From the NCBI GenBank assembly GCA_027704905.1, contig JANIIK010000754.1, positions 1 to 64,000 of the forward strand: DNA of 64,000 bases. The letters are read 5' to 3'. Shown here piece by piece: positions 21,901 to 34,400 of the stretch (within the stretch, counting starts at the first letter, position 1; every line of letters begins with the position of its first letter). The notes under the pieces were generated by a model. That model made no database searches and had not been told where the DNA came from. It was given only the letters and a program-made list of their open reading frames with translations. The DNA comes from Muraenolepis orangiensis (Eukaryota; Chordata; Actinopteri; Gadiformes; Muraenolepididae). Both the position numbers and the translations under genes were made by a program.

Positions 21901-22369
21901 TAGCTCCTCGTGTCTCTAGTTCCTAGCTCCCCGGCTAGCTCCCTGTGTCTCCAGTTCCTAGCTCGCAGGCTAGCTCCCTGTGTCTCCAACTCCTGGCTTC
22001 CAGGCTAGCTCCATGTCCCCAGCTCCTAGCTTCCAGGCTAGCTCCCTGTGTCTCCAGTCCCTAACTCCCAGGCTAGCTCCCTATGTCTCCAGTTCCAAAC
22101 TCCCAGGCTAGCTCCCTGTGTCTCCAGTTCCAAGCTTCCAGGCTAGCTCCCTGTGTCTCCAGTTCCTAGCTCCCAGGCTAGCTCGCTATATCTCCAGCTC
22201 CTAGCTTCCAGGCTAGCTCAGTGTCCCCAGCTTCTAGCTTCCAGAATAGTTCCTTGTGTCTCCAGTTCCTAGTTTCCAGGCTAGCTCCTTGTGTCTCCAG
22301 CTCCCAGCTTCCAGGCTAGCTCCCTGTGTCTCCATTTCCTAGTTTCAAGGCTAGCTCCCTGTGTCTCCA

Positions 22370-23640
22370 GTTCCAAGCTCCCAGGCTAGCTCCCTGTGTC
22401 TCCAGTTCCTAGCTTCCAGGCTAGCTCCTGTGTCTCCAGTTCCTAGCTTCCAGAATAGCTCCGTGTCTCCAGTTCCTAGCTTCCAGCTAGCTCCTTGTGT
22501 CCCCAGTGCCTAGCTTCCAGGCTAGCTCCTGTGTCTCCAGCTCCTAGCTTCCTGGCTAGCTCCTTGTCCCCATTCCTAGCTTCCAGTCTAGCTCCTTGTG
22601 TCTCCAGTTCCTAGCTTCCAGGCTAGCTCCTTGTCTCCAGCTCCTAGCTTCCAGGCTAGCTCCTTGTCCCCAGCTCCTAGCTTCCAGACTAGCTCCCTGT
22701 GTCTCCAGTTCCTAGTTCCCAGGCTAGCTCCCTGTGTCTCCAGTTCTAGCTCCCAGGCTAGCTCCCTGTGTCTCCTGTTCCTAGCTCCCAGGCTAGCTCC
22801 CTGTCTCCAGTTCCTAGCTTCCAAGCTAGCCCCTGTGTCCCCAGCTCCTAGCTTCCAGCCTAGCTCCGTGCGTCTCCAGCTCCTAGCTTCCTGGCTAGCT
22901 CCTTGTCCTCAGTTCCTAGCTCCCAGGCTAGCTCGCTATATCTCCAGCTCCTAGCTTCCAGGCTAGCTCAGTGTCCCCAGCTTCTAGCTTCCAGAATAGC
23001 TCCTTGTGTCTCCAGTTCCTAGCTTCCAGGCTAGCTCCCTGTGTCTCCAGTTCCTAGCTCCCAGGCTAGCTCCCTGTGTCTCCAGTTCCTAGCTTCCAGG
23101 CTAGCTCCCTGTGTCTCCAGTTCCTAGCTCCCAGGCTAGCTCCCTGTGTCTCCATTTCCTAGCTCCCAGTCTAGCTCGCTATTCACAGGCTAGCTCGCTA
23201 TGTCTCCAGCTCCTAGCTTCCAGGCTAGCTCCGTGTCCCCAGCTTCTAGCTTCCAGGCTAGCTCCCTGTGTCTCCTGTTCCTAGCTCCCAGGCTAGCTCC
23301 CTGTGTCTCCGGTTCCTAGCTCCCAGGCTAGCTCCCTGTGTCTCCAGTTCCTAGCTTCCAGGCTAGCTCCCTGTGTCTCCAGTTCCTAGCTCCCAGGCTA
23401 GCTCCCTGTCTCCAGTTCCTAGCTTCCAAGCTAGCCCCGTTGTCCCAGCTCCTAGCTTCCAGGCTAGCTCCGTGTCTCTCCAGTTCCTAGCTCCCAGGCT
23501 AGCTCCCTGTGTCTCCAGTTCCTAGCTCCCAGGCTAGCTCCCTGTGTCTCCAATTCCTAGCTCCCAGGCTAGCTCACTATGTCTCCAGCTCCTAGCTTCC
23601 AGGCTAGCTCATGTGTCCCCAGCTTCTAGCTTCCAGACTA
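22370..23640. repeat. Partly homogenised tract with single-base losses
   Basis: Compared with 9820-11100, its partner in copy 1, many variant units read as the canonical form and C or G runs are often one base shorter, for example CCCATTCCTAGC near 22570 against CCCATATCATAGC near 10022, and CCGTTGTCCCAGC near 23438. The longest open frame of the window (22598-22954, 118 codons) falls here because these losses keep shifting the reading phase. Confidence 0.65.
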
Positions 23641-26600
23641 GCTCCTTGTGTCTCCAGTTCCTAGCTCCCAGGATTGCTCCCTGTGTCTCCAGCTCCTAGC
23701 TTCCTGGCTAGCTCCTTGTCCCCAGCTCCTGCTTCCAGTTTAGCTCCCTGTGTCTCCAGTTCCAGTTCCCAGGCTAGCTCCTGTGTCTCCAGCTCCTAGC
23801 TTCCAGGCTAGCTCCATGTCCCCAGCTCCTAGCTTCCAGGCTAGCTCCCTGTGTCTCCAGTTCCTAGCTCTCAGGCTAGCTCCTTGTGTCTCCAGTTCCT
23901 AGCTCCCAGGCAGGCTCCCTGTGTCTCCAGCTCCTAGCTTCCTGGCTAGCTCCTTGTCCCCAGCTCCTAGCTCCCAGGCTAGCTCCTCGTGTCTCTGGTT
24001 CCTAGCTCCCCGGCAAGCTCCCTGTGTCTCCAGTTCCTAGCTCGCAGGCTAGCTCCCTGTGTCTCCAGCTCCTAGCTTCCAGGCTAGCTCCATGTCCCCA
24101 GCTCCTAGCTTCCAGGCTAGCTCCCTGTGTCTCCAGTCCCTAACTCCCAGGCTAGCTCCCTGTGTCTCCAGTTCCAAACTCCCAGGCTAGCTCCCTGTGT
24201 CTCCAGTTCCAAGCTTCCAGGCTAGTTCCCTGTGTCTCCAGTTCCTAGCTCCCAGGCTAGCTCCCTATGTCTCCAGTTCCTAGCTCCCAGGCTAGCTCCT
24301 TGTGTCTCCAGTTCCTAGCTCCCAGGCTAGCTTGCTATATCTCCAGCTCCTAGCTTCCAGGCTAGCTCAGTGTCCCCAGCTTCTAGCTTCCAGAATAGTT
24401 CCTTGTGTCGCCAGTGCCTAGTTTCCAGGCTAGCTCCTTGTGTCTCCAGCTCCCAGCTTCCAGGCTAGCTCCCTGTGTCTATATTTCCTAGTTTCCAGGC
24501 TAGCTCCTTGTGTTTCCAGTTCCTAGCTCCCAGGCTAGCTCACTGTGTCTCCAGTTGCTAGCTCCCAGGCTAGCTCCCTGTGTCTCCTGTTCCTAGCTCC
24601 CAGGCTAGCTCCCTGTGTGTCCGGTTCCAAGCTCCCAGGCTAGCTCCCTGTGTCTCCAGTTCCAAGCTTCCAGGCTAGCTCCCTGTGTCTCCAGTTCCTA
24701 GCTCCCAGAATAGCTCCCTGTCTCCAGTTCCTAGCTTCCAAGCTAGCCCTGTTGTCCCCAGCTCCTAGCTTCCAGCCTAGCTCTGTGCTCTCCAGTTCCT
24801 AGCTTCCAGGCTAGCTCCCTGTGTCTCCAGCTCCTAGCTTCCAGGCTAGCTCCTGTGTCTCCAGCTCCTAGCTTCCAGGCTAGCTCCTGTGTCTCCAGTT
24901 CCTAGCTTCCAGGCTAGCTCCTTGTGTCTCCAGTTCCTAGCTTCCAGGCTAGCTCCCTGTGTCTCCAGCTCCTAGCTTCCAGGCTAGCTCCTTGTCCCCA
25001 GTTCCTAGCTCCCAGGCTAGCTCCTGTGTCTCCAGTTCCTAGCTTCCCGGCTAGCTCCCTGTGTCTCCAGTTCCTAGCTCGCAGGCTAGCTCCCTGTGTC
25101 TCCAGCTCCTAGCTTCCTGGCTAGCTCCTTGTCCCCAGCTCCTAGCTTCCAGGCTAGCTCCCTGTGTCTCCAGTCCCTAGCTCCCAGGCTAGCTCCCTGT
25201 GTCTCCAGTTCCAAGCTCCCAGGCTAGCTCCCTGTGTCTCCAGTTCCTAGCTTTCCAGGCTAGCTCCCTGTGTCTCCAGTTCCTAGCTCCCAGGCTAGCT
25301 CCCTGTGTCTCCAGTTCCTAGCTCCCAGGCTAGCTCCTGTGTCTCCATTTCCTAGCTCCCAGGCTAGCTCGCTATATCTCCAGCTCCTAGCTTCCAGGCT
25401 AGCTCAGTGTCCCCAGCTTCTAGCTTCCAGAATAGCTCCTTGTGTCTCCAGTTCCTAGTTTCCAGGCTAGCTCCTTGTGTCTCCAGCTCCCAGCTCCCAG
25501 GCTAGCTCTCTGTGTCTCCAGTTCCTAGCTTCCAGCCTAGCTCTCTGTGTCTCCAGTTCCTAGCTCCCAGGCTAGCTCCCTGTGTCTCCATTTCCTAGCT
25601 CCCAGGCTAGCTCCTATGTCTCCAGTTCCTAGCTCCCAGGCTAGCTTCCTGTGTCTCCATTTCCTAGCTCCCAGGCTAGCTCCCTCTGTCTCCAGTTCCT
25701 AGCTCCCAGGCTAGCTCCCTGTGTCTCCAGTGCCTAGCTCCCAGGCTAGCTCCCTGTCTCCAGTTCCTAGCTTCCAAGCTAGCCCTGTGTGTCCCCAGTT
25801 ACTAGCTTCCAGGCTAGCTCCGTGTCTCCAGTTCCTAGCTCCCAGGATGGCTCCCTGTGTCTCCAGCTCCTAGCTTCCTGGCAAGCTCCTTGTCCCCAGC
25901 TCCTAGCTCTCAGGCTAGCTCCTCGTGTCTCTAGTTCCTAGCTCCCCGGCTAGCTCCCTGTGTCTCCAGTTCCTAGCTCGCAGGCTAGCTCCCTGTGTCT
26001 CCAACTCCTGGCGTCCAGGCTAGCTCCATGTCCCCAGATCCTAGCTTCCAGGCTAGCTCCCTGTGTCTCCAGTCCCTAACTCCCAGGCTAGCTCCCTATG
26101 TCTCCAGTTCCAAACTCCCAGGCTAGCTCCCTGTGTCTCCAGTTCCTAGCTTCCAGGCTAGCTCCCTGTGTCTCCAGTTCCTAGCTCCCAGGCTAGCTCG
26201 CTATATCTCCAGCTCCTAGCTTCCAGGCTAGCTCAGTGTCCCCAGCTTCTAGCTTCCAGAATAGCTCCTTGTGTCTCCAGTTCCTAGCTCCCAGGATTGC
26301 TCCCTGTGTCTCCAGCTCCTAGCTTCCTGGCTAGCTCCTTGTCCCCAGCTCCTTGCTTCCAGTTTAGCTCCCTGTGTCTCCAGTTCCTAAGTTCCCAGGC
26401 TAGCTCCCTGTTTCTCCAGCTCCTAGCTTCCAGGCTAGCTCTCTGTCCCCAGCTCCTAGCTTCCAGGCTAGCTCCCTGTGTCTCCAGTTCCTAGCTCTCA
26501 GGCTAGCTCCTTGTGTCTCCAGTTCCTAGCTCCCAGGAAGGCTCCCTGTGTCTCCAGCTCCTAGCTTCCTGGCAAGCTCCTTGTCCCCAGCTCCTAGCTC

Positions 26601-26799
26601 CCAGGCTAGCTCCTTGTGTCTCTAGTTCCTAGCTCCCCGGCTAGCTCCCTGTGTCTCCAGTTCCTAGCTCGCAGGCTAGCTCCCTGTGTCTCCAGCTCCT
26701 AGCTTCCGGGCTAGCTCCATGTCCCCAGCTCCTAGCTTCCAGGCTAGCTCCCTGTGTCTCCAGTCCCTAACTCCCAGGCTAGCTCCCTGTGTCTCCAGT

Positions 26800-27640
26800 T
26801 CCAACTCCCAGGCTAGCTCCTGTGTCTCCAGTTCCTAGCTTCCAGGCTAGCTCCTGTGTCCCCAGTTCTAGCTTCCAGGCTAGCTCCTTGTGTCTCCAGT
26901 TCCTAGCTTCCAGGCTAGCTCCTTGTGTCTCCAGTTCCTAGCTCCCAGGCTAGCTCTCTGTGTCTCCAGTTCCTAGCTTCCAGGCTAGCTCCTGTGTCTC
27001 CAGTTCCTAGCTCCCAGGCTAGCTCCCTGTGTCTCCAGTTCCTAGCTTCCAGGCTAGCTCCTGTGTCTCCAGTTCCTAGCTCCCAGGCTAGCTCCTGTGT
27101 CTCCAGTTCCTAGCTCCCAGGCTAGCTCCCTGTGTCTCCAGTTCCTAGCTCCCAGGCTAGCTCCCTGTGTCTCCAGTCCTAGCTCCCAGGCTAGCTCCCT
27201 GTCTCCAGTTCCTAGCTTCCAGGCTAGCTCCTGTGTCTCCAGTTCCTAGCTTCCAGGCTAGCTCCTGTGTCTCTCCAGTTCCTAGCTCCCAGGCTAGCTC
27301 CCTGTGTCTCCAGTCCCTAGCTTCCAGGCTAGCTCCTTGTCTCCAGTTCCTAGCTCCAGGCTAGCTCCTGTGTCTCCAGTTCCTAGCTCCCAGGCTAGCT
27401 CCCTGTGTCTCCAGTTCCTAGCTCCAGGCTAGCTCCCTGTGTCTCCAGCTCCTAGCTCCCAGGCTAGCTCCATGTCCCCAGTTCCTAGCTTCCAGGCTAG
27501 CTCCCTGTGTCTCCAGTCCTAGCTTCCAGGCTAGCTCCCTGTGTCTCCAGTTCCTAGCTCCCAGGCTAGCTCCCTGTGTCTCCAGTTCCTAGCTTCCAGG
27601 CTAGCTCCCTGTGTCTCCAGTTCCTAGCTCCCAGGCTAGC
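26800..27640. repeat. Homogenised tract, mostly 34- and 35-bp canonical units
   Basis: Runs of canonical units and of one-base-shorter versions, flanked on both sides by well-preserved variant units (26293-26780 and 27640-28260). Clipped forms such as GCTCCAGGCTAG, with a C lost from TCCC, recur near 27355 and 27420. The sharp edges against variant-rich sequence are what stand out. Confidence 0.65.
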
Positions 27641-28289
27641 TCGCTATGTCTCCAGCTCCTAGCTTCCAGGCTAGCTCAGTGTCCCCAGCTTCTAGCTTCC
27701 AGAATAGCTCCTTGTGTCTCCAGTTCCTAGCTCCCAGGATTGCTCCCTGTGTCTCCAGCTCCTAGCTTCCTGGCTAGCTCCTTGTCCCCAGCTCCTTGCT
27801 TCCAGTTTAGCTCCCTGTGTCTCCAGTTCCTAGTTCCCAGGCTAGCTCCCTGTTTCTCCAGCTCCTAGCTTCCAGGCTAGCTCTCTGTCCCCAGCTCCTA
27901 GCTTCCAGGCTAGCTCCCTGTGTCTCCAGTTCCTAGCTCTCAGGCTAGCTCCTTGTGTCTCCAGTTCCTAGCTCCCAGGAAGGCTCCCTGTGTCTCCAGC
28001 TCCTAGCTTCCTGGCAAGCTCCTTGTCCCCAGCTCCTAGCTCCCAGGCTAGCTCCTTGTGTCTCTAGTTCCTAGCTCCCCGGCTAGCTCCCTGTGTCTCC
28101 AGTTCCTAGCTCGCAGGCTAGCTCCCTGTGTCTCCAGCTTCCTAGCTTCCGGCTAGCTCCATGTCCCCAGCTCCTAGCTTCCAGGCTAGCTCCCTGTGTC
28201 TCCAGTCCCTAACTCCCAGGCTAGCTCCCTGTGTCTCCAGTTCCTAACTCCCAGGCTAGCTCCCTGTGTCTCCAGTTCCTAGCTTCCAG

Positions 28290-28720
28290 GCTAGCTCCCT
28301 GTGTCTCCAGTTCCTAGCTCCCAGGCTAGCTCCCTGTGTCTCCAGTTCCTAGCTCCCAGGCTAGCTCCCTGTGTCTCCAGTTCCTAGCTCCCAGGCTAGC
28401 TCCTGTGTCTCCAGTCCTAGCTTCCAGGCTAGCTCCTGTCCCCAGCTCCTAGCTTCCAGGCTAGCTCCCTGTGTCTCCAGTCTCCTAGCTTCCAGGCTAG
28501 CTCCCTGTGTCTCCAGTTCCTAGCTCCCAGGCTAGCTCCTGTGTCTCCATTTCCTAGCTCCCAGTCTAGCTCGCTATTCACAGGCTAGCTCGCTATGTCT
28601 CCAGCTCCTAGCTTCCAGGCTAGCTCCATGTGTCCCAGCTTCTAGCTTCCAGGCTAGCTCCTTGTGTCTCCAGTTCCTAGCTCCCAGGCTAGCTCCCTGT
28701 GTCTCCAGTTCCTAGCTCCC
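28290..28720. repeat. Short homogenised tract around a half-length unit
   Basis: Canonical units with single C losses surround the half-length marker CTCGCTATTCACAGG at 28570. Bases 28380-28500 include CCAGTCCTAGC and CTCCTGTCCCC, one base short of the usual forms. Preserved variant units resume near 28960. Confidence 0.55.
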
Positions 28721-31437
28721 AGGCTAGCTCCCTGTGTCTCCAGTTCCTAGCTTCCAGGCTAGCTCCCTGTGTCTCCAGTTCCTAGCTCCCAGGCTAGCTC
28801 CCTGTCTCCAGTTCCTAGCTTCCAAGCTAGCCCCGTGTGTCCCAGCTCCTAGCTTCCAGGCTAGCTCCGTGTCTCTCCAGTTCCTAGCTCCCAGGCTAGC
28901 TCCCTGTGTCTCCAGTTCCTAGCTCCCAGGCTAGCTCCCTGTGTCTCCAATTCCTAGCTCCCAGGCTAGCTCACTATGTCTCCAGCTCCTAGCTTCCAGG
29001 CTAGCTCAGTGTCCCCAGCTTCTAGCTTCCAGAATAGCTCCTTGTGTCTCCAGTTCCTAGCTCCCAGGATTGCTCCCTGTGTCTCCAGCTCCTAGCTTCC
29101 TGGCTAGCTCCTTGTCCCCAGCTCCTTGCTTCCAGTTTAGCTCCCTGTGTCTCCAGTTCCAAGTTCCCAGGCTAGCTCCCTGTGTCTCCAGCTCCTAGCT
29201 TCCAGGCTAGCTCCATGTCCCCAGCTCCTAGCTTCCAGGCTAGCTCCCTGTGTCTCCAGTTCCTAGCTCTCAGGCTAGCTCCTTGTGTCTCCAGTTCCTA
29301 GCTCCCAGGAAGGCTCCCTGTGTCTCCAGCTCCTAGCTTCCTGGCTAGCTCCTTGTCCCCAGCTCCTAGCTCCCAGGCTAGCTCCTCGTGTCTCTGGTTC
29401 CTAGCTCCCCGGCTAGCTCCCTGTGTCTCCAGTTCCTAGCTCGCAGGCTAGCTCCCTGTGTCTCCAGCTCCTAGCTTCCAGGCTAGCTCCATGTCCCCAG
29501 CTCCTAGCTTCCAGGCTAGCTCCCTGTGTCTCCAGTCCCTAACTCCCAGGCTAGCTCCCTGTGTCTCCAGTTCCAACTCCCAGGCTAGCTCCCTGTGTCT
29601 CCAGTTCCAAGCTTCCAGGCTAGCTCCCTGTGTCTCCAGTTCCTAGCTCCCAGGCTAGCTCCCTATGTCTCCAGTTCCTAGCTCCCAGGCTAGCTCCTGT
29701 GTCTCCAGTTCCTAGCTCCCAGGCTAGCTCGCTATGTCTCCAGCTCCTAGCTTCCAGGCTAGCTCAGTGTCCCCAGCTTCTAGCTTCCAGAATAGCTCCT
29801 TGTGTCTCCAGTGCCTAGTTTCCAGGCTAGCTCCTTGTGTCTCCAGCTCCCAGCTTCCAGGCTAGCTCCCTGTGTCTCTATTTCCTAGTTTCCAGGCTAG
29901 CTCCTTGTGTTTCCAGTTCCTAGCTCCCAGGCTAGCTCACTGTGTCTCCAGTTCCTAGCTCCCAGGCTAGCTCCCTGTGTCTCCTGTTCCTAGCTCCCAG
30001 GCTAGCTCCCTGTGTCTCCAGTTCCAAGCTCCCAGGCTAGCTCCCTGTGTCTCCAGTTCCAAGCTTCCAGGCTAGCTCCCTGTGTCTCCAGTTCCTAGCT
30101 CCCAGGATAGCTCCCTGTCTCCAGTTCCTAGCTTCCAAGCTAGCCCCTGTGTCCCCAGTTCCTAGCTCCCAGGCTAGCTCCCTGTGTCTCCAGTTCCTAG
30201 CTCCAGGCTAGCTCCCTGTGTCTCCAGTTCCTAGCTCCCAGGCTAGCTCCTATGTCTCCAGCTCCTAGCTTCCAGGCTAGCTCAGTGTCCCCAGCTTCTA
30301 GCTTCCAGAATAGCTCCTTGTGTCTCCAGTTCCTAGCTCCCAGGATTGCTCCCTGTGTCTCCAGCTCCTAGCTTCCTGGCTAGCTCCTTGTCCCCAGCTC
30401 CTAGCTTCCAGTCTAGCTCCCTGTGTCTCCAGTTCCTAGTTCCCAGGCTAGCTCCCTGTGTCTCCAGCTCCTAGCTTCCAGGCTAGCTCCTGTCCCCAGC
30501 TCCTAGCTTCCAGGCTAGCTCCCTGTGTCTCCAGTTCCTAGCTCTCAGGCTAGCTCCTTGTGTCTCCAGTTCCTAGCTCCCAGGCTAGCTCCCTGTGTCT
30601 CCAGCTCCTAGCTTCCTGGCAAGCTCCTTGTCCCCAGCTCCTAGCTCCCAGGCTAGCTCCTGTGTCTCTAGTTCCTAGCTCCCAGGCTAGCTCCCTGTGT
30701 CTCCAGTTCCTAGCTCGCAGGCTAGCTCCTGTGTCTCCAGCTCCTAGCTTCCAGGCTAGCTCCATGTCCCCAGCTCCTAGCTTCCAGGCTAGCTCCCTGT
30801 GTCTCCAGTCCCTAACTCCCAGGCTAGCTCCCTGTGTCTCCAGTTCCAAACTCCCAGGCTAGCTCCCTGTGTCTCCAGTTCCAAGCTTCCAGGCTAGCTC
30901 CCTGTGTCTCCAGTTCCTAGCTCCCAGGCTAGCTCCCTATGTCTCCAGTTCCTAGCTCCCAGGCTAGCTCCTTGTGTCTCCATTTCCTAGCTCCCAGGCT
31001 AGCTCGCTATATCTCCAGCTCCTAGCTTCCAGGCTAGCTCAGTGTCCCCAGCTTCTAGCTTCCAGAATAGTTCCTTGTGTCTCCAGTTCCTAGTTTCCAG
31101 GCTAGCTCCTTGTGTCTCCAGCTCCCAGCTCCCAGGCTAGCTCTCTGTGTCTCCAGTTCCAAGCTTCCAGCCTAGCTCTCTGTGTCTCCAGTTCCTAGCT
31201 CCCAGGCTAACTCCCTGTGTCTCCATTTCCTAGCTCCCAGGCTAGCCTGCTATGTCTCCAGTTCCTAGCTCCCAGGCTAGCTTCCTGTGTCTCCATTTCC
31301 TAGCTCCCAGGCTAGCTCCCTCTGTCTCCAGTTCCTAGCTCCCAGGCTAGCTCCCTGTGTCTCCAGTGCCTAGCTCCCAGGCTAGCTCCCTGTGTCTCCA
31401 GTTCCTAGCTTCCAGGCTAGCTCCTGTGTGTCCCCAG

Positions 31438-34400
31438 TTCCTAGCTTCCAGGCTAGCTCCTGTGTCTCCAGTTCCTAGCTCCCAGGCTAGCTCCCTGTGT
31501 CTCCAGCTCCTAGCTTCCTGGCTAGCTCCTTGTCCCCAGCTCCTAGCTCTCAGGCTAGCTCCTCGTGTCTCTAGTTCCTAGCTCCCAGGCTAGCTCCCTG
31601 TGTCTCCAGTTCCTAGCTCGCAGGCTAGCTCCCTGTGTCTCCAGCTCCTAGCTTCCAGGCTAGCTCCATGTCCCCAGTTCCTAGCTTCCAGGCTAGCTCC
31701 CTGTGTCTCCAGTTCCTAGCTCCCAGGCTAGCTCCCTATGTCTCCAGTTCCTAGCTCCCAGGCTAGCTCCCTGTGTCTCCAGTTCCAAGCTTCCAGGCTA
31801 GCTCCCTGTGTCTCCAGTTCCTAGCTCCCAGGCTAGCTCGCTATGTCTCCAGCTCCTAGCTTCCAGGCTAGCTCAGTGTCCCCAGCTTCTAGCTTCCAGA
31901 ATAGCTCCTTGTGTCTCCAGTTCCTAGCTCCCAGGATTGCTCCCTGTGTCTCCAGCTCCTAGCTTCCTGGCTAGCTCCTTGTCCCCAGCTCCTTGCTTCC
32001 AGTTTAGCTCCCTGTGTCTCCAGTTCCAAGTTCCCAGGCTAGCTCCCTGTTTCTCCAGCTCCTAGCTTCCAGGCTAGCTCTCTGTCCCCAGCTCCTAGCT
32101 TCCAGGCTAGCTCCCTGTGTCTCCAGTTCCTAGCTCTCAGGCTAGCTCCTTGTGTCTCCAGTTCCTAGCTCCCAGGAAGGCTCCCTGTGTCTCCAGCTCC
32201 TAGCTTCCTGGCAAGCTCCTTGTCCCCAGCTCCTAGCTCCCAGGCTAGCTCCTTGTGTCTCTAGTTCCTAGCTCCCCGGCTAGCTCCCTGTGTCTCCAGT
32301 TCCTAGCTCGCAGGCTAGCTCCCTGTGTCTCCAGCTCCTAGCTTCCGGCTAGCTCCATGTCCCCAGCTCCTAGCTTCCAGGCTAGCTCCCTGTGTCTCCA
32401 GTCCCTAACTCCCAGGCTAGCTCCCTGTGTCTCCAGTTCCAAACTCCCAGGCTAGCTCCCTGTGTCTCCAGTTCCAAGCTTTCAGGCTAGCTCCCTGTGT
32501 CTCTAGTTCCTAGCTCCCAGGCTAGCTCCCTATGTCTCCAGTTCCTAGCTCCCAGGCTAGCTCCTTGTGTCTCCATTTCCTAGCTCCCAGGCTAGCTCGC
32601 TATATCTCCAGCTCCTAGCTTCCAGGCTAGCTCAGTGTCCCCAGCTTCTAGCTTCCAGAATAGTTCCTTGTGTCTCCAGTTCCTAGTTTCCAGGCTAGCT
32701 CCTTGTGTCTCCAGCTCCCAGCTCCCAGGCTAGCTCTCTGTGTCTCCAGTTCCTAGCTTCCAGCCTAGCTCTCTGTGTCTCCAGTTCCTAGCTCCCAGGC
32801 TAGCTCCCTGTGTCTCCATTTCCTAGCTCCCAGGCTAGCCTGCTATGTCTCCAGTTCCTAGCGCCCAGGCTAGCTTCCTGTGTCTCCATTTCCTAGCTTC
32901 CAGGCTAGCTCCTTGTTTCTCCAGTTCCTAGCTCCCAGGCTAGCTCCCTGTGTCTCCAGTTGCTAGTTCCCAGGCTAGCTCCTTCTGTCTCCTGTTCCTA
33001 GCTCCCAGGCTAGCTCCCTGTGTCTCCGGTTCCAAGCTCCCAGGCTAGCTCCTGTGTCTCCAGTTCCAAGCTTCCAGGCTAGCTCCCTGTGTCTCCAGTT
33101 CCTAGCTCCCAGGCTAGCTCCTGTCTCCAGTTCCTAGCTTCCAGCTAGCCCCGTGTGTCCCAGATCCTAGCTTCCAGGCTAGCTCCTGTGTCTCTCCAGT
33201 TCCTAGCTCCCAGGCTAGCTCCCTGTGTCTCCAGTTCCTAGCTCCCAGGCTAGCTCCCTGTGTCTCCAGTTCCTAGCTCCCAGGCTAGCTCCTATGTCTC
33301 CAGCTCCTAGCTTCCAGGCTAGCTCCTGTGTCCCCAGCTCCTAGCTCCAGGCTAGCTCCCTGTGTCTCCAGTTCCTAGCTCCCAGGCTAGCTCCCTGTGT
33401 CTCCAGTCCTAGCTCCCAGGCTAGCTCCCTGTCTCCAGTTCCTAGCTTCCAGCTAGCTCCTTGTGTCTCCAGTTCCTAGCTTCCAGGCTAGCTCCTGTGT
33501 CTCCAGTTCCTAGCTCCCAGGATAGCTCCCTGTGTCTCCAGCTCCTAGCTTCCTGGCTAGCTCCTTGTCCCCAGCTCCTAGCTCCAGGCTAGCTCCTGTG
33601 TCTCTAGTTCCTAGCTCCCAGGCTAGCTCCCTGTGTCTCCAGTTCCTAGCTCGCAGGCTAGCTCCCTGTGTCTCCAGCTCCTAGCTTCCAGGCTAGCTCC
33701 ATGTCCCCAGCTCCTAGCTTCCAGGCTAGCTCCCTGTGTCTCCAGTCCTAGCTCCCAGGCTAGCTCCCTGTGTCTCCAGTTCCAAGCTCCCAGGCTAGCT
33801 CCTGTGTCTCCAGTTCCTAGCTTCCAGGCTAGCTCCTGTGTCTCCAGTTCCTAGCTTCCAGGCTAGCTCCCTGTGTCTCCAGTTCCTAGCTTCCAGGCTA
33901 GCTCCCTGTGTCTCCAGTTCCTAGCTCCCAGGCTAGCTCCCTGTGTCTCCAGTTCCTAGCTTCCAGGCTAGCTCCCTGTGTCTCCAGTTCCTAGCTCCCA
34001 GGCTAGCTCCCTGTCTCCAGTTCCTAGCTTCCAGCTAGCTCCTGTGTCCCCAGCTCCTAGCTTCCAGGCTAGCTCCTGTGTCTCCAGCTCCTAGCTTCCG
34101 GCTAGCTCCTTGTCCCCAGTTCCTAGCTTCCAGTCTAGCTCCCTGTGTCTCCAGCTCCTAGCTTCCTGGCTAGCTCCTGTGTCCCAGCTCCTAGCTTCCA
34201 GGCTAGCTCCTGTGTCTCCAGCTCCTAGCTTCCAGGCTAGCTCCCTGTGTCTCCAGTTCCTAGCTCCCAGGCTAGCTCCCTGTGTCTCCAGTTCCTAGCT
34301 CCCAGGCTAGCTCCCTGTGTCTCCAGTTCCTAGCTCCCAGGCTAGCTCCCTGTGTCTCCAGTTCCTAGCTTCCAGGCTAGCTCCCTGTGTCTCCAGCTCC

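Larger units (their letters stand above)
19187..31437. repeat. 12.5-kb higher-order repeat, copy 2
   Basis: Matches copy 1 upstream and, in part, copy 3 downstream. Pairs to copy 3 are CAGTGTCCCC 18827/31040 (across the boundary), TTACTAGC 19187 with the altered TTCCTAGC at 31438, GGATTG 19683/31933, AGCGCCCAGG 20579/32863, CGCTATTCAC 23177 with the worn form at 34727, and GGATTG 23671/35215. Offsets run from 12213 to 12284, then fall to about 11550, so copy 3 lacks some 730 bp between 21 and 23 kb of this copy. Confidence 0.85.

Noticed and set aside
22598..22954. Open frames of 60-118 codons rich in Ser, Pro, Leu and Gln throughout the array, on both strands
   Set aside because: They are translations of the repeat. 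Most begin with GTG (reading TGTCTCCAG), lack any ATG, end at the TAG of CTAG and exist only where 33/34-bp units shift the phase. No domain, signal peptide or splice structure supports a protein.
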